From the NCBI RefSeq assembly GCF_028553765.1, contig NZ_CP067134.1:3019001-3083000 (forward strand): a stretch of 64,000 nt of DNA, written 5' to 3'. Positions 51,922 to 61,572 of this stretch are shown piece after piece; positions within the stretch are counted from its first letter, which is position 1, and each line of letters starts with the position of its first letter. The DNA comes from Paracoccus stylophorae. Its GTDB lineage: Bacteria > Pseudomonadota > Alphaproteobacteria > Rhodobacterales > Rhodobacteraceae. Both the position numbers and the translations under genes were made by a program. The notes under the pieces are model-generated. The model was not told where the DNA came from and ran no database searches. It saw only the letters and a list, made by a program, of their open reading frames with translations.

Positions 51922-52616
51922 GCAGCCCCCTTTGCCAGCTTGCGCGGCTGCTTGAAGAACGCCTCGATCTTGTCGGCCACGAATTGCGCGCCGGTGGCCT
52001 GACCCATCCGCTGCGCGGCCTGATCCAGCACGTCCTGGGGCACGACGCCCTTGGCGCGGGTGTCCATCAGGCCCTGGATGAACGCATCCGCGAATTCGGG
52101 ATGGGCCTGCACGGTATAGGCGCGGTCGCCATAGATCAGCGCGGCGTTTTCGCAAAACGCGTTGCGCCCGGCCACCTGCGCGTCCTGCGGCACGGTGACG
52201 ACCTGATCCTGATGCCACGCGTTCAGCGTGACGGGCCGGCCGCCGAAATCGTAATCCTGCGCCCCCACGGCCCACCCGCCGGAATATTTCGCGACCTTGC
52301 CGCCAAGCGCCTGCGCGATGATCTGGTGGCCGAAACAGATGCCCACCATCGGCACGCCGTCGGAATAGGCGCGGCGGATGAAATCCTCCAGCGGCGCGAT
52401 GAAATCGTGATCCTCATAGGCGCCGTGACGCGAGCCGGTCAGAAGCCAGCCATCCGCGTCGTGCACGCTGTCGGGAAATTCCATCTTCTCGACATGCCAG
52501 TTGCGAAACTCGAAGCCGCGCCCGTCCAGAAGCCGGACGAACATGTCGGGATAGTCGCCCAGATCGTCCTTCAACTGCGCGGGCGACTGACCGCATTGAA
52601 GTATGCCGATACGCAT
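51918..52616 (-). CDS. Class I glutamine amidotransferase-like hydrolase
   Basis: The 232-residue protein has the class I nucleophile elbow VGICFGHQIIAQALGG with catalytic Cys, and the His-Glu end VQAHPEFADAF. By context (ligase and oxidase follow), it could hydrolyse the gamma-glutamyl bond at the end of the pathway, as PuuD does, although its sequence is closer in pattern to the GMP-synthase-type domain than to PuuD. It is the promoter-proximal gene. Confidence 0.83.
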   Translation of the reverse strand: MRIGILQCGQSPAQLKDDLGDYPDMFVRLLDGRGFEFRNWHVEKMEFPDSVHDADGWLLTGSRHGAYEDHDFIAPLEDFIRRAYSDGVPMVGICFGHQIIAQALGGKVAKYSGGWAVGAQDYDFGGRPVTLNAWHQDQVVTVPQDAQVAGRNAFCENAALIYGDRAYTVQAHPEFADAFIQGLMDTRAKGVVPQDVLDQAAQRMGQATGAQFVADKIEAFFKQPRKLAKGAA

Positions 52617-52816
52617 GAAAAACCTGCGATGTTGCCAATCCCGCCAAGGTAGTCCTGCGCGGGGGGGTCCTGCAAGGACCGCCGCGTCGCACCCGGCCTG
52701 AATCCTGCCGGCGACGGGTTGTCACAGCTGCGTGACGGCGCGATCCTGGCCATTGCAGGGCGTCGCGGCATCGTCCCATGCTGATGCGCCCTGACCACGA
52801 TCTTCGGTGACCCGTC

Positions 52817-53437
52817 ATGTTGCGTTCCGCGTTCTGCATCCTTCTGCTGGCCAGCGCCGCCGCGCCCGCCCATGCCGCACAGCCGTCCTTCTGCACGACA
52901 CGGATCGACGGCAAGGACGTGCCAATGGCCTATGATCCGAAAGAGCCCAGCCTGCGCGACAATTACAGCCTGCGCGAGATCGTGTTCACGCAATGGGGCC
53001 GCGATACCTGCCCCAGCTATGTCGTGCTGCGCAGCCTGACGCCGGGACTGACCGATGAGGAACGCGCCCCGTTCTGCCTGCGCCACGACAAGAAGACCGA
53101 ATCGATCATCGGCTATGATCTGGGCAAGCGCGATGCCTATGGCCGCTGCGACAAGCCCGCCCGCACCGCCTGCCAGCGTGTCAACGCGACCAGGAACGCG
53201 GCGGTCGCCCTGTCGTCGGCGGCCGCGCGCGGGGCTGCGGGCGGGCTGCGCGCGCTGCCGGACGGGTCGGGGGCGGTGATTCTCAGCGGATCGCAGGTAC
53301 ATATCTCGGCGGTGCTGTCCTCGATTGGCGGTGCGGCGGCCGGCCTGGCCGCATCGCCCGCCATCGTCGCGGGCGCCGCCGTGTCGGTCGTGGCCGTGGG
53401 CGGGGCGGTCTATGCCTGCCGGGACCGGGCGCGTTGA
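52817..53437 (+). CDS. Exported protein of unknown function with C-terminal membrane segment
   Basis: The 206-residue protein has a signal peptide (ending AHAAQP), a Cys-containing middle domain (PSFCTTRIDGKD, RDTCPSYVV, FCLRHDKK, RCDKPARTACQRV) with six Cys, and a C-terminal Ala/Gly/Val-rich hydrophobic segment (about residues 168-200). An even Cys number fits periplasmic disulfides. I recognise no family. It converges on the barrel-like gene with only 3 bp between stops. Confidence 0.6.
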   Translation: MLRSAFCILLLASAAAPAHAAQPSFCTTRIDGKDVPMAYDPKEPSLRDNYSLREIVFTQWGRDTCPSYVVLRSLTPGLTDEERAPFCLRHDKKTESIIGYDLGKRDAYGRCDKPARTACQRVNATRNAAVALSSAAARGAAGGLRALPDGSGAVILSGSQVHISAVLSSIGGAAAGLAASPAIVAGAAVSVVAVGGAVYACRDRAR

Positions 53438-53440
53438 GGG

Positions 53441-54154
53441 TCAGAACTCCAGCCAGGTGCCGATCTTGACGGCGCGCGCGCCGGGGCCGGCGACGGGCAG
53501 GATCAGGCCCAGTTCGATCTTGGCCGGCCCGCCCAGATCCTGCACGACCGACCCGACCAGCTTTTGGGACAGCGCCTCGTGGGGTCGCCGCTCAAGCCGC
53601 AACTGGCTGATGACCATCAGCCCGTCGACGGGACGCAGCCCGAACGTCACCTCGGCCTTGGCCACGGTCTCGGGCGTCAGATAGCTGTCTTCGGTCGGCG
53701 TCAGCCCGCGTGCCAGGCCGGCCAGATCCATCCCGCCCGCGATTTTCACCCGCCCCTCGACCGTGATCCAGCCATCGCCAAGCCGCGTCTGGACGCCGCG
53801 CCCCCACCCCGCGCCGATCTGGCCAAGCGGATGAACCCGCCCGTCGCGTTCGACCGCGCCCAGGCCAAGCGACGCGCTGAACCGGTTCGGCCCCTCGCCC
53901 GCGTCCAGCGCGCGCTGAAGCCAGATCAGGCCGGTGGTCTCGCCGACGCTGGCGCGGCCGATTTCGACGCCCACGGTGTTCCGCGGGCTGAGGCCGTATT
54001 CCGCGTAAAGCCCGGAATAAAGATTGCCGTTGCGGTCGCGTTCCGCAGACAGCGAGGTGAAGACGCCGCCCGGCTCGCGGGGCCACGGACCGGCCTGCGC
54101 GACGCCGGGCAGGGCCGCCAGAAGAAAAAGACTGACCAGAAACCGCCGCACCAT
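53441..54154 (-). CDS. Exported outer-membrane barrel-like protein
   Basis: A 237-residue protein with a signal peptide (ending GVAQAG) and a mature chain of alternating short strands (e.g. YSGLYAEYGLSPRNTVGVEIG, FSASLGLGAVERDG), ending in F (KIGTWLEF) as outer-membrane barrels do. It resembles small transporter-like or OmpW-like barrels in pattern only; no family is certain. It lies downstream of the ribosomal operon but is separated from it by a terminator. Confidence 0.62.
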   Translation of the reverse strand: MVRRFLVSLFLLAALPGVAQAGPWPREPGGVFTSLSAERDRNGNLYSGLYAEYGLSPRNTVGVEIGRASVGETTGLIWLQRALDAGEGPNRFSASLGLGAVERDGRVHPLGQIGAGWGRGVQTRLGDGWITVEGRVKIAGGMDLAGLARGLTPTEDSYLTPETVAKAEVTFGLRPVDGLMVISQLRLERRPHEALSQKLVGSVVQDLGGPAKIELGLILPVAGPGARAVKIGTWLEF

Positions 54155-54244
54155 GCTCCTTCCGAAATCACCCTTAGGTTGAACGAAAGCTAAGCAATTC
54201 GTGGCGACGTGGCGAGAGCGGAAATGGGCCCCGCGACAGAAAAA

Positions 54245-54271
54245 AACGCCCCGAAGCGATTTCGGGGCGTT
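54245..54271 (-). terminator. Strong intrinsic terminator after rpmD
   Basis: A perfect 11-bp stem (54245-54255 with 54261-54271) with a 5-nt loop is followed in the minus direction by a six-T run (54241-54246). It lies 25 bp past the rpmD stop and ends the ribosomal protein operon. Confidence 0.93.
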
Positions 54272-54296
54272 CTAAAGCTTCGTTCGGACGGCTGGT

Positions 54297-54485
54297 TCAG
54301 CCGCGTTCCTCGATGATTTCCACCAGATGCGAGATCTTGGCGACCATGCCGCGGATGGCCGGAGTATCCTCCAACTCGCGGGTGCGGTTCATCTTGTTCA
54401 GGCCCAGTCCCTTCAGCGTCTCGCGCTGGACGGCCGGGCGGCGGATCGGGCTGCCGATCTGTTTGACGACGATGGTTTTGGCCAT
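54297..54485 (-). CDS. rpmD: 50S ribosomal protein L30
   Basis: The 62-residue protein carries the uL30 pattern ([28 protein letters not shown]). It lies 10 bp after rpsE and is the last gene before the terminator; rplO and secY, which usually follow, are not here. Confidence 0.97.
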   Translation of the reverse strand: MAKTIVVKQIGSPIRRPAVQRETLKGLGLNKMNRTRELEDTPAIRGMVAKISHLVEIIEERG

Positions 54486-54495
54486 GACCTGCTCC

Positions 54496-55092
54496 TTACG
54501 CCTGCGCCGCCGACGTCACGGTCGCATCCGTGCCGACGGTCGCCTCGGGCGATTTTTCCTGCGACGGCAGGATATCGGCCACCTTCTTGCCGCGACGCTG
54601 CGCGACCGAACGGGGGCTGGATTCCCTTCTCAGACCGTCCAGGGTGGCGCGGATCATGTTATAGGGGTTCTGCGAGCCCTGCGATTTGGCCACGACATCC
54701 TGCACGCCCAGCATCTCGAACACGGCGCGCATCGGGCCGCCGGCGATGATGCCGGTGCCGGGAACCGCCGTCCGCATGATCACCTTGCCGGCGCCGTGAC
54801 GGCCCTCGACATCGTGGTGCAGGGTGCGGCCGTCGCGCAGAGGCACGCGCATCACCGCGCGCTTTGCCTGTTCGGTCGCCTTGCGGATCGCCTCGGGGAC
54901 CTCTTTGGCCTTGCCCTTGCCGAAACCGACGCGGCCGCGCTGATCGCCGACGACGACGAGTGCCGCAAAGCCAAAGCGCTTGCCGCCCTTCACCGTCTTC
55001 GACACACGGTTGATCGCGACCAGACGATCCTGAAATTCCGGGTTCTCGTCGCGGTCGTCGCGGCGGCCCCGGCGGTTGTCACGTTCTGCCAT
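54496..55092 (-). CDS. rpsE: 30S ribosomal protein S5
   Basis: A 198-residue uS5 with the double-stranded RNA-binding domain ([19 protein letters not shown]) and the S5 C-domain ([20 protein letters not shown]). The ATG at 55092 gives the usual start; five more residues upstream are unlikely. A 111-bp gap with a GC hairpin separates it from rplR. It has a short acidic/Ser tail. Confidence 0.97.
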   Translation of the reverse strand: MAERDNRRGRRDDRDENPEFQDRLVAINRVSKTVKGGKRFGFAALVVVGDQRGRVGFGKGKAKEVPEAIRKATEQAKRAVMRVPLRDGRTLHHDVEGRHGAGKVIMRTAVPGTGIIAGGPMRAVFEMLGVQDVVAKSQGSQNPYNMIRATLDGLRRESSPRSVAQRRGKKVADILPSQEKSPEATVGTDATVTSAAQA

Positions 55093-55172
55093 CAGGCAAT
55101 CCTTCACATTCTGGCGCGATCCGCGCCGTTAAGCCAATCCAGGTGGATCGCAGATCCCCGGATCATCGGGAC

Positions 55173-55193
55173 GGCGCGCCAGACCGGCGCGCC
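55173..55193 (-). ncRNA. Intercistronic GC hairpin, rplR-rpsE gap
   Basis: An 8-bp perfect stem (55173-55180 with 55186-55193) with a 5-nt loop and no U-tract, in the 111-bp gap between rplR and rpsE. A possible processing or stability element rather than a terminator; not an independent RNA gene. Confidence 0.5.
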
Positions 55194-55203
55194 GCCCGCA
55201 ACA

Positions 55204-55563
55204 TCAGAACTTCAGTCCGCCTTCGCGGGCGGCGTCGGCCAGCGCCTTCACCTTGCCGTGGAAGATGAAGCCGCCGCGGTCGAAGACGACTTCTTCGACA
55301 CCGGCCTTCTTCGCGCGTTCCGCGATGGCGGAACCGATCTTCGCCGCGGCCTCGACATTGTTCTTGCCGATGACGCCCAGATCCTTCTCGAGCGAGCTGG
55401 CCGAGGCCAGGGTCACGCCGTTCAGGTCGTCGATGACCTGAACCGAGATGTTCTTGGACGACCGGTGGACCGACAGACGCGGGCGACCGTTATTCTCGGC
55501 CCGCAATTTGTTCCGCACGCGCAGGCGGCGCTTCTGGAACAGCTGTTGCTTTTTCAGTGCCAT
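55204..55563 (-). CDS. rplR: 50S ribosomal protein L18
   Basis: A 119-residue uL18, a 5S rRNA-binding protein: [26 protein letters not shown] and the ending [19 protein letters not shown]. It lies 12 bp after rplF. Confidence 0.97.
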   Translation of the reverse strand: MALKKQQLFQKRRLRVRNKLRAENNGRPRLSVHRSSKNISVQVIDDLNGVTLASASSLEKDLGVIGKNNVEAAAKIGSAIAERAKKAGVEEVVFDRGGFIFHGKVKALADAAREGGLKF

Positions 55564-55575
55564 TTCTCGCGCCCC

Positions 55576-56109
55576 TTACTTCTTCTTGCCTTCCTTGCGG
55601 AAGACATATTCGCCCTTGTAGCGGATTCCCTTGCCCTTGTAGGGCTCGGGCTGACGCCACTCGCGGATGTTGGCGGCCACCTGGCCGACGACCTGCTGGT
55701 CGATGCCTTCCACAACGATTTCGGTCTGCTTCGGCGCGGTGATCGTCACACCCTCGGGCGTTTCGAAGTTCACGTCGTGCGAATAACCCAGTTGCAGCTT
55801 CAGGGTCTTGCCCTGCATCTGCGCGCGATACCCCACGCCCTGGATCTCCAGCTCTTTCTTGAAGCCGTCCGACACGCCGACGGTCAGGTTCTCGACCATC
55901 GACCGGGTCATGCCCCATTGCTGGCGCGCCCGCTTGGACAGGCCGCGCGGCGTCACCTGAACCGCGCCGTCTTCCAGCGACAGGGTGACATCGTCGGCCG
56001 CGGTGAAGCTGCGGGTGCCTTTCGGACCCTTCACCTCGATCGTCTGGCCCTTGATTTCGGCCGTCACGCCCTTGGGCAGTTCGACCGGTCGTTTACCAAT
56101 CCGAGACAT
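55576..56109 (-). CDS. rplF: 50S ribosomal protein L6
   Basis: A 177-residue uL6 with two L6 domains, starting [15 protein letters not shown] and ending in the family motif [23 protein letters not shown]. It lies 12 bp after rpsH. Confidence 0.97.
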   Translation of the reverse strand: MSRIGKRPVELPKGVTAEIKGQTIEVKGPKGTRSFTAADDVTLSLEDGAVQVTPRGLSKRARQQWGMTRSMVENLTVGVSDGFKKELEIQGVGYRAQMQGKTLKLQLGYSHDVNFETPEGVTITAPKQTEIVVEGIDQQVVGQVAANIREWRQPEPYKGKGIRYKGEYVFRKEGKKK

Positions 56110-56121
56110 CTGCTGCCCTCC

Positions 56122-56520
56122 TCAGAATACGGTGCAGAGAACTTCGCCGCCGACATTGGCGTTGCGAGCCGCTGCATCCGACATGACACCTTTCGGGGTC
56201 GACACGATCGAAACGCCCAGACCCTGACGGACCTGCGGCAACTGCCGTGCGCCGGCATAGACGCGACGACCGGGTTTCGACACGCGCGACAATTCCCGGA
56301 TCACCGGGGTGCCATCGTGATATTTCAGACCGATTTCCAGCTCGGTATGGCCGGTGTCGGTCGTCACTTCTTCATAGCCGCGGATATAACCTTCGGCTTT
56401 CAGCACATCCAGAACCCAGGCACGCAGCTTGGAGGACGGGGTGCGAACGGTCGATTTGCCGCGCAACTGCGCATTGCGGATGCGGGTCAGCATATCGCCG
56501 AGAGGATCGTTCATGTTCAT
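56122..56520 (-). CDS. rpsH: 30S ribosomal protein S8
   Basis: A 132-residue uS8 ([43 protein letters not shown]). The first ATG (56520) or the third codon (56514) may start translation; AAGGGGG upstream fits either. S8 binds 16S helix 21 and in E. coli also represses the spc operon. Confidence 0.97.
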   Translation of the reverse strand: MNMNDPLGDMLTRIRNAQLRGKSTVRTPSSKLRAWVLDVLKAEGYIRGYEEVTTDTGHTELEIGLKYHDGTPVIRELSRVSKPGRRVYAGARQLPQVRQGLGVSIVSTPKGVMSDAAARNANVGGEVLCTVF

Positions 56521-56531
56521 CTTGCGCCCCC

Positions 56532-56837
56532 TTACCAGCTGGATTTGACCATGCCGGGAATCAGACCGTTCGAGGCAAGCTCGCGCAGTGAGATCCGGCT
56601 GAGTTTCAGTTTCCGGTAATACGCCTTGGGGCGCCCGGTCAGCTGGTCGCGGTTATGCAGACGCGTCGGCGAGGAATTGCGCGGCAGTTCGGCCAGCTTC
56701 AGCGTGGCCTTGAAGCGCTCTTCCATCGGGCGGGACTGATCCTTGATGACCTCGTTCAGGGCCGCGCGACGGGCGGCGTATTTCTGAACCAAGGCCTGGC
56801 GCTTCTTTTCGCGCTCGATCATCGATTTCTTTGCCAT
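56532..56837 (-). CDS. rpsN: 30S ribosomal protein S14 (zinc-free form)
   Basis: The 101-residue uS14 is the long C-minus form: no CxxC zinc knuckle, with [24 protein letters not shown] at the C-terminal side. It does not depend on zinc. It lies 11 bp before rpsH in the operon. Confidence 0.97.
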   Translation of the reverse strand: MAKKSMIEREKKRQALVQKYAARRAALNEVIKDQSRPMEERFKATLKLAELPRNSSPTRLHNRDQLTGRPKAYYRKLKLSRISLRELASNGLIPGMVKSSW

Positions 56838-56856
56838 ATCTCTTTCCCTCCGCGAC

Positions 56857-57417
56857 TCAGCTGCTGAACGGCATGTTGAAATGCTTCAACAGCGACTTCG
56901 CTTCCGCGTCGGTCTTCGCGGTGGTGCAGATGATGATGTCCATCCCCAGAACTTCGTCGACCTGATCGAAGTTGATTTCCGGGAACACGATGTGTTCTTT
57001 CAGGCCCATGGCATAGTTGCCGCGACCGTCGAAAGCCGTGCCCTTGACGCCGCGAAAGTCGCGGACGCGCGGCAGCGCGATGTTGATCAGGCGATCCAGG
57101 AATTCATACATCCGGTCGCCGCGCAGCGTCACCTTGGCACCCAAGGGCATTTCTTCGCGGACGCGGAAACCCGCGATCGAGTTCTTGGCCTTGGTGATGA
57201 CGGCTTTCTGGCCGGCAATCAGCGACAGCTCCTCGGCGCCCTGCTTGACCTTCTTGGTGTCCTTGACGGCCTCGCCGATGCCCATGTTCAGGACGATCTT
57301 GTCCAGACGCGGGATCTGCATGTCGTTCTTGTAGCCGAACTCTTCCTTCAGCGCGGCCTTGATCGTCTCGCGGAACTGCGCCTTCAGGCGCGGCGTGTAA
57401 TCGGTCTTGTCCAGCAT
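56857..57417 (-). CDS. rplE: 50S ribosomal protein L5
   Basis: A 186-residue uL5 ([34 protein letters not shown] core; [15 protein letters not shown]). It binds 5S rRNA and contacts P-site tRNA. It overlaps the rplX stop by one base. Confidence 0.97.
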   Translation of the reverse strand: MLDKTDYTPRLKAQFRETIKAALKEEFGYKNDMQIPRLDKIVLNMGIGEAVKDTKKVKQGAEELSLIAGQKAVITKAKNSIAGFRVREEMPLGAKVTLRGDRMYEFLDRLINIALPRVRDFRGVKGTAFDGRGNYAMGLKEHIVFPEINFDQVDEVLGMDIIICTTAKTDAEAKSLLKHFNMPFSS

Positions 57418-57722
57418 CAGATCACGTCTCCCGTGGTCTTGGCGAAACGGACCTTCTTGCCGTCTTCCGTGCGGAAGCCGACGCGGGTCGCTTTGCCGTC
57501 CTTGTCCATCAGGGCCAGATTCGACAGATCGATGGGCATGGCCTTGGGCTGGCGGCCGCCCTGATTGTTCTGCGTCTGACGCTGGTGACGGATCGCGATG
57601 TTCACGCCGTCCACGATTGCCTTGTTGTCCTTGGGCATGACCTGGGTGATCTCACCCTGCTTGCCCTTGTCCTTGCCGGCCAGCACGACGACCTTGTCGC
57701 CCTTTTTCAGCTTGGCAGCCAT
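57417..57722 (-). CDS. rplX: 50S ribosomal protein L24
   Basis: A 101-residue uL24 with a KOW motif ([21 protein letters not shown]). An early assembly initiator of the 50S subunit. It overlaps rplN and rplE by one base each (TGATG), so the three are translationally coupled. Confidence 0.97.
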   Translation of the reverse strand: MAAKLKKGDKVVVLAGKDKGKQGEITQVMPKDNKAIVDGVNIAIRHQRQTQNNQGGRQPKAMPIDLSNLALMDKDGKATRVGFRTEDGKKVRFAKTTGDVI

Positions 57723-58090
57723 CACAGCACCTCCGGCGCAAGCGAGATGATCTTCATGAAGTTCTTGGCCCGCAATTCGCGCACGACCGGCCCGAAGATC
57801 CGGGTGCCGATGGGTTCGCCCTGGTTGTTCAGGATGACGGCGGCGTTGCGGTCGAAGCGGATCGAGGTTCCGTCCTCGCGCTTCACTTCCTTGGCGGTGC
57901 GGACGACGACGGCCTTGCGGACATCGCCCTTCTTCACCCGGCCCCGCGGGATGGCTTCCTTGACGGACACGACAATGATGTCGCCCACCGACGCATAGCG
58001 ACGGTGCGAACCACCCAGGACCTTGATGCACTGAACCCGGCGTGCGCCAGAGTTGTCAGCGACATCCAGATTGGTCTGCATCTGGATCAT
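57722..58090 (-). CDS. rplN: 50S ribosomal protein L14
   Basis: A 122-residue uL14 ([32 protein letters not shown] start). It forms part of the subunit interface and the binding site of ribosome silencing factors. A 76-bp gap with a hairpin precedes it after rpsQ. Confidence 0.97.
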   Translation of the reverse strand: MIQMQTNLDVADNSGARRVQCIKVLGGSHRRYASVGDIIVVSVKEAIPRGRVKKGDVRKAVVVRTAKEVKREDGTSIRFDRNAAVILNNQGEPIGTRIFGPVVRELRAKNFMKIISLAPEVL

Positions 58091-58108
58091 TTGGTTTCTC
58101 CCGACCTT

Positions 58109-58132
58109 TGGGGACTGCGCTTTGCAGCCCCA
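58109..58132 (-). ncRNA. Intercistronic hairpin, rpsQ-rplN gap
   Basis: A 9-bp stem with one bulged base (58109-58118 with 58124-58132) and a 5-nt loop lies in the 76-bp rpsQ-rplN gap. It lacks a U-tract. Confidence 0.5.
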
Positions 58133-58166
58133 GGGTTTCGATCATTTCTGATCTGTGATGATGGAC

Positions 58167-58412
58167 TTATGCGGAAACCGCGTCGTCCGTCAGGACAGTC
58201 CAGCGTTTCGTCTTCGAGATCGGGGCACATTCGACGATGCGAACGGAATCCCCCACCTTGAACTGGTTTTCCGCGTCATGGGCGCGGAATTTCTTCGAGA
58301 TCCGAACCGTCTTGTGCAGCAGCGGATGCTTGAAGCGGCGTTCGACCAGGACGGTCACGGTCTGCTCGTTCTTGTCCGAGACGACCTTGCCTTGCAGGAT
58401 GCGTTTGGGCAT
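58167..58412 (-). CDS. rpsQ: 30S ribosomal protein S17
   Basis: An 81-residue uS17, OB-fold ([34 protein letters not shown]). It lies 12 bp after rpmC. Confidence 0.97.
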   Translation of the reverse strand: MPKRILQGKVVSDKNEQTVTVLVERRFKHPLLHKTVRISKKFRAHDAENQFKVGDSVRIVECAPISKTKRWTVLTDDAVSA

Positions 58413-58424
58413 GGCTCAGCCTCC

Positions 58425-58631
58425 TCAGTTCGATGCCGCGGCGTCGGCCGCTTTCTGGTTCAGAACGGTCTTCACACGGGCCACGTCACGGCGCACGGCG
58501 CGCATGCGGGCGGTGTTCTCAAGCTGGCCGGTCGCCTGCTGGAAGCGCAGGTTGAAGGCCTCTTTCTTCAGCGAGACAAGCTGTTCCTTCAGCTGGTCCG
58601 GCGTCTTCGATTTCAGTTCCTGCGCGTCCAT
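58425..58631 (-). CDS. rpmC: 50S ribosomal protein L29
   Basis: A 68-residue uL29, a two-helix hairpin ([21 protein letters not shown]). It sits at the polypeptide exit tunnel near the SRP docking site. A 205-bp gap with a GC hairpin separates it from rplP upstream. Confidence 0.96.
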   Translation of the reverse strand: MDAQELKSKTPDQLKEQLVSLKKEAFNLRFQQATGQLENTARMRAVRRDVARVKTVLNQKAADAAASN

Positions 58632-58776
58632 TGCGCGATATCCTTTTCAACATCACCGGAGAGCCCCGGCCTGTCCGGGCCACCCTGATTCCGGTGGAGT
58701 TTCGTGATGAAGGCCGTCCCATACAGCCGGCTTCCGGTTTATGCAACCCCCTTCGGCCGGGGATCGGCGAAATGGC

Positions 58777-58802
58777 ACGCCCCGCCGTTTCCGGCGGGGC
58801 GT
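58777..58802 (-). ncRNA. Intercistronic GC hairpin, rplP-rpmC gap
   Basis: A perfect 10-bp stem (58777-58786 with 58793-58802) with a 6-nt loop lies close behind rplP in the 205-bp gap. In the minus direction no U-tract follows, so full termination is unlikely. No open frame in the gap looks like a protein. Confidence 0.55.
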
Positions 58803-58836
58803 CTTTCACGGTCCACGTGCGCGGCACGCAGCGGCG

Positions 58837-59250
58837 TTACCAGTCCGCGCGCTCGACGATGCGGGTCTGGACCGGCAGCTTCATCGCGCCCAGACGCAGC
58901 GCCTCGCGGGCGATGTCGTCGCCCACGCCGTCGATCTCGAACATGATGCGGCCGGGATGCACGCGGGCGGCCCAGAAATCGACCGAGCCCTTGCCCTTGC
59001 CCATCCGGACTTCCGTCGGCTTCGACGATACCGGCACGTCCGGGAAGATCCGGATCCAGACCCGGCCCTGACGCTTCATGTGGCGGGTGATCGCGCGGCG
59101 TGCCGCCTCGATCTGGCGGGCGGTGACACGCTCGGGCTCGACCGCCTTCAGCGCGAAGGAGCCGAAGTTCAGGTCGAACCCGCCCTTGGCGTTGCCGTGG
59201 ATCCGGCCCTTGTGCTGTTTGCGGAACTTCGTCCGTTTCGGTTGCAGCAT
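58837..59250 (-). CDS. rplP: 50S ribosomal protein L16
   Basis: A 137-residue uL16 ([55 protein letters not shown]). Lies near the A site. It lies 12 bp after rpsC. Confidence 0.97.
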   Translation of the reverse strand: MLQPKRTKFRKQHKGRIHGNAKGGFDLNFGSFALKAVEPERVTARQIEAARRAITRHMKRQGRVWIRIFPDVPVSSKPTEVRMGKGKGSVDFWAARVHPGRIMFEIDGVGDDIAREALRLGAMKLPVQTRIVERADW

Positions 59251-59262
59251 TTGTCGTTCTCC

Positions 59263-59973
59263 TTACCGGGCGTCGCGGCGCGGACCGCGCGGGGCCGGAC
59301 CTTCCTGCGCCTCGGCGGCGCGGCGGTCATGGGCCTGCGGGTCATGCTCCATGATCTCGCCCTTGAAGATCCACACCTTCACCCCGATGATCCCGTAAGG
59401 GGTCGAGGCTTCGGCCAGCGAATAGTCGATATCGGCGCGCAGCGTATGCAGCGGCACACGGCCCTCGCGATACCATTCGGTCCGCGCAATCTCGGCGCCG
59501 CCCAGACGGCCGGCGACGTTGACGCGGATGCCCAGGGCACCCATGCGCATCGCGTTCTGCACCGCACGTTTCATCGCACGCCGGAACGAGACCCGGCGCT
59601 CAAGCTGCTGCGCGATCGATTCGGCGACCAGGGCCGCATCGACTTCGGGCTTGCGGACCTCGACGATGTTCAGGTGCAGTTCGCTGTCGGTGAAGTTCGC
59701 CAGCTTCTTGCGCAGTTCCTCGATATCGGCGCCCTTCTTGCCGATGATCACACCGGGCCGCGCGGCATGGATGGTCACGCGGCACTTCTTGTGCGGACGC
59801 TCGATGATGACGCGGCTGATGCCGGCCTGCTTGGCCTCTTGCTTGATGAAGTCCCGGATCTTCAGGTCTTCAAGCAGCAGATCGCCATAATCCTTGTCAT
59901 CGGCATACCAGCGGCTGTCCCAGGTGCGGTTGACCTGCAGGCGCATTCCGATCGGGTTGACCTTCTGACCCAT
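59263..59973 (-). CDS. rpsC: 30S ribosomal protein S3
   Basis: A 236-residue uS3 with a KH domain ([21 protein letters not shown]) and the S3 C-domain ([22 protein letters not shown]), ending in a basic Arg-rich tail. The ATG at 59973 overlaps the rplV stop (TAATG); the longer frame upstream is a shadow of rplV. It helps the ribosome unwind mRNA. Confidence 0.97.
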   Translation of the reverse strand: MGQKVNPIGMRLQVNRTWDSRWYADDKDYGDLLLEDLKIRDFIKQEAKQAGISRVIIERPHKKCRVTIHAARPGVIIGKKGADIEELRKKLANFTDSELHLNIVEVRKPEVDAALVAESIAQQLERRVSFRRAMKRAVQNAMRMGALGIRVNVAGRLGGAEIARTEWYREGRVPLHTLRADIDYSLAEASTPYGIIGVKVWIFKGEIMEHDPQAHDRRAAEAQEGPAPRGPRRDAR

Positions 59974-60353
59974 TACGCTTGCTCCTCGACTTGGCGCACC
60001 TTGATGGTGATTTCCGAAAACGGCTTCATGATCTTGCCATAGCGGCCGCGTGCCCGCGGACGGCCACGCTTCATCACCAGGTTCTTGCCGACCCAGGCTT
60101 CGGCGACGACCAGGTTGTCGACGTCCAGCCCGTGATTGTTCTCGGCGTTCGCGATGGCAGACTGAAGACACTTCCTGACGTCGCCGGCGATCCGCTTGTG
60201 CGAGAAGGTCAGATCGGCCAGCGCACGATCGACTTTCTTGCCCCGGATCAGCTGCGCCACAAGGTTCAGCTTCTGCGGCGAGGTGCGAAGCATCTTCGTC
60301 TTGGCGAAGGCCTCGTTCTCCGCCACGCGGCGCGGATTGTTTTCCTTACCCAT
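59973..60353 (-). CDS. rplV: 50S ribosomal protein L22
   Basis: A 126-residue uL22 ([27 protein letters not shown]; the beta-hairpin of the exit tunnel [13 protein letters not shown]). It lies 5 bp after rpsS. Confidence 0.97.
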   Translation of the reverse strand: MGKENNPRRVAENEAFAKTKMLRTSPQKLNLVAQLIRGKKVDRALADLTFSHKRIAGDVRKCLQSAIANAENNHGLDVDNLVVAEAWVGKNLVMKRGRPRARGRYGKIMKPFSEITIKVRQVEEQA

Positions 60354-60358
60354 GACGA

Positions 60359-60637
60359 TTACTTCCTCTTGGCTTTCTTGTCCGCCGCGTGACCGTAATA
60401 GGTCCGCGTGGGCGAATATTCACCGAATTTCTGGCCGATCATCTCTTCGCTGACATTCACGGGGATATGTTTTTGCCCGTTATAGACGCCGAAGGTCAGA
60501 CCGACGAATTGCGGCAGGATGGTCGAACGACGCGACCAGATCTTGATGACGTCGGACCTGCCGGCCTCGCGCGCCTTTTCCGCTTTCCTGAGCACATAGG
60601 CATCAACAAAGGGGCCCTTCCAAACAGAACGTGCCAT
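60359..60637 (-). CDS. rpsS: 30S ribosomal protein S19
   Basis: A 92-residue uS19 ([56 protein letters not shown]). It lies 3 bp after rplB. Confidence 0.97.
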   Translation of the reverse strand: MARSVWKGPFVDAYVLRKAEKAREAGRSDVIKIWSRRSTILPQFVGLTFGVYNGQKHIPVNVSEEMIGQKFGEYSPTRTYYGHAADKKAKRK

Positions 60638-60640
60638 CGA

Positions 60641-61477
60641 TTAACGCCCCTTCCGTGCATGACGCGACCGCAGGATATACTTGTCGGTCGACTTGTTCGT
60701 ACGGGTCTTCTTGCCCTTGGTGTCCTTGCCCCAGGGCGTGACCGGTGTGCGCCCGCCCGAGGTGCGGCCTTCGCCGCCGCCATGCGGGTGGTCGATCGGG
60801 TTCATCGCGACGCCGCGCACCGAAGGACGAATGCCCTTGTGGCGGTTGCGGCCCGCCTTGCCCAGATCCTGGTTCGAATGATCGGCATTCGACACCGCGC
60901 CGATGGTGGCCATGCATTCCTGACGGACCATGCGCAACTCGCCCGAGGACAGGCGGATCTGGGCATAGCCGCCGTCGCGGCCGACGAACTGGGCATAGGT
61001 GCCGGCCGAACGCGCGATCTGGCCGCCCTTGCCGGGCTTCAGCTCGACATTGTGGACGATCGTGCCGATCGGCATGCCGCTGAAGGGCATGGCGTTGCCG
61101 GGCTTCACGTCGACCTTGGTGCCGGCGACGATCTTGTCGCCCACCGCCAGACGCTGCGGCGCCAGGATATAGGCGCGCTCGCCATCCTCATAGCTGATCA
61201 GCGCGATGAACGCGGTGCGGTTGGGATCGTATTCGATCCGCTCGACCACCGCGGTCACGTCGAACTTGCTGCGCCTGAAATCGACGATGCGATACAGACG
61301 CTTTGCCCCGCCGCCCTGGCGACGCATGGTGATCCGTCCGGTGTTGTTCCGGCCGCCCTTCTTGGTCAGACCCTCGGTGAGGGATTTGACAGGGCGCCCT
61401 TTCCAAAGCTCCGAACGGTCGATCAGAACCAGCCCGCGCTGGCCAGGCGTCGTCGGTTTATACGACTTCAATGCCAT
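60641..61477 (-). CDS. rplB: 50S ribosomal protein L2
   Basis: A 278-residue uL2 with the conserved peptidyl-transferase-proximal motif [17 protein letters not shown] and the start [20 protein letters not shown] 95-bp gap with a strong GC hairpin separates it from rplW. Confidence 0.97.
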   Translation of the reverse strand: MALKSYKPTTPGQRGLVLIDRSELWKGRPVKSLTEGLTKKGGRNNTGRITMRRQGGGAKRLYRIVDFRRSKFDVTAVVERIEYDPNRTAFIALISYEDGERAYILAPQRLAVGDKIVAGTKVDVKPGNAMPFSGMPIGTIVHNVELKPGKGGQIARSAGTYAQFVGRDGGYAQIRLSSGELRMVRQECMATIGAVSNADHSNQDLGKAGRNRHKGIRPSVRGVAMNPIDHPHGGGEGRTSGGRTPVTPWGKDTKGKKTRTNKSTDKYILRSRHARKGR

Positions 61478-61530
61478 CTTTCTGTCTTCCGTTGCTTTGG
61501 ACCGAGGTGGTCCGTTTCAGTCAAACGACC

Positions 61531-61555
61531 GCGGCCCCGGACGCGCCGGGGCCGC
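61531..61555 (-). ncRNA. Intercistronic GC hairpin, rplW-rplB gap
   Basis: A perfect 10-bp all-GC stem (61531-61540 with 61546-61555) with a 5-nt loop lies just after rplW in the 95-bp gap before rplB, without a U-tract. Confidence 0.55.
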
Positions 61556-61572
61556 AGATTCGCAGCCGTCTA

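Noticed and set aside
58632..58836. Possible extra gene between rplP and rpmC
   Set aside because: The only frame through the gap (minus strand, 58519-58827) overlaps rpmC, has a non-protein-like composition and no ribosome site.
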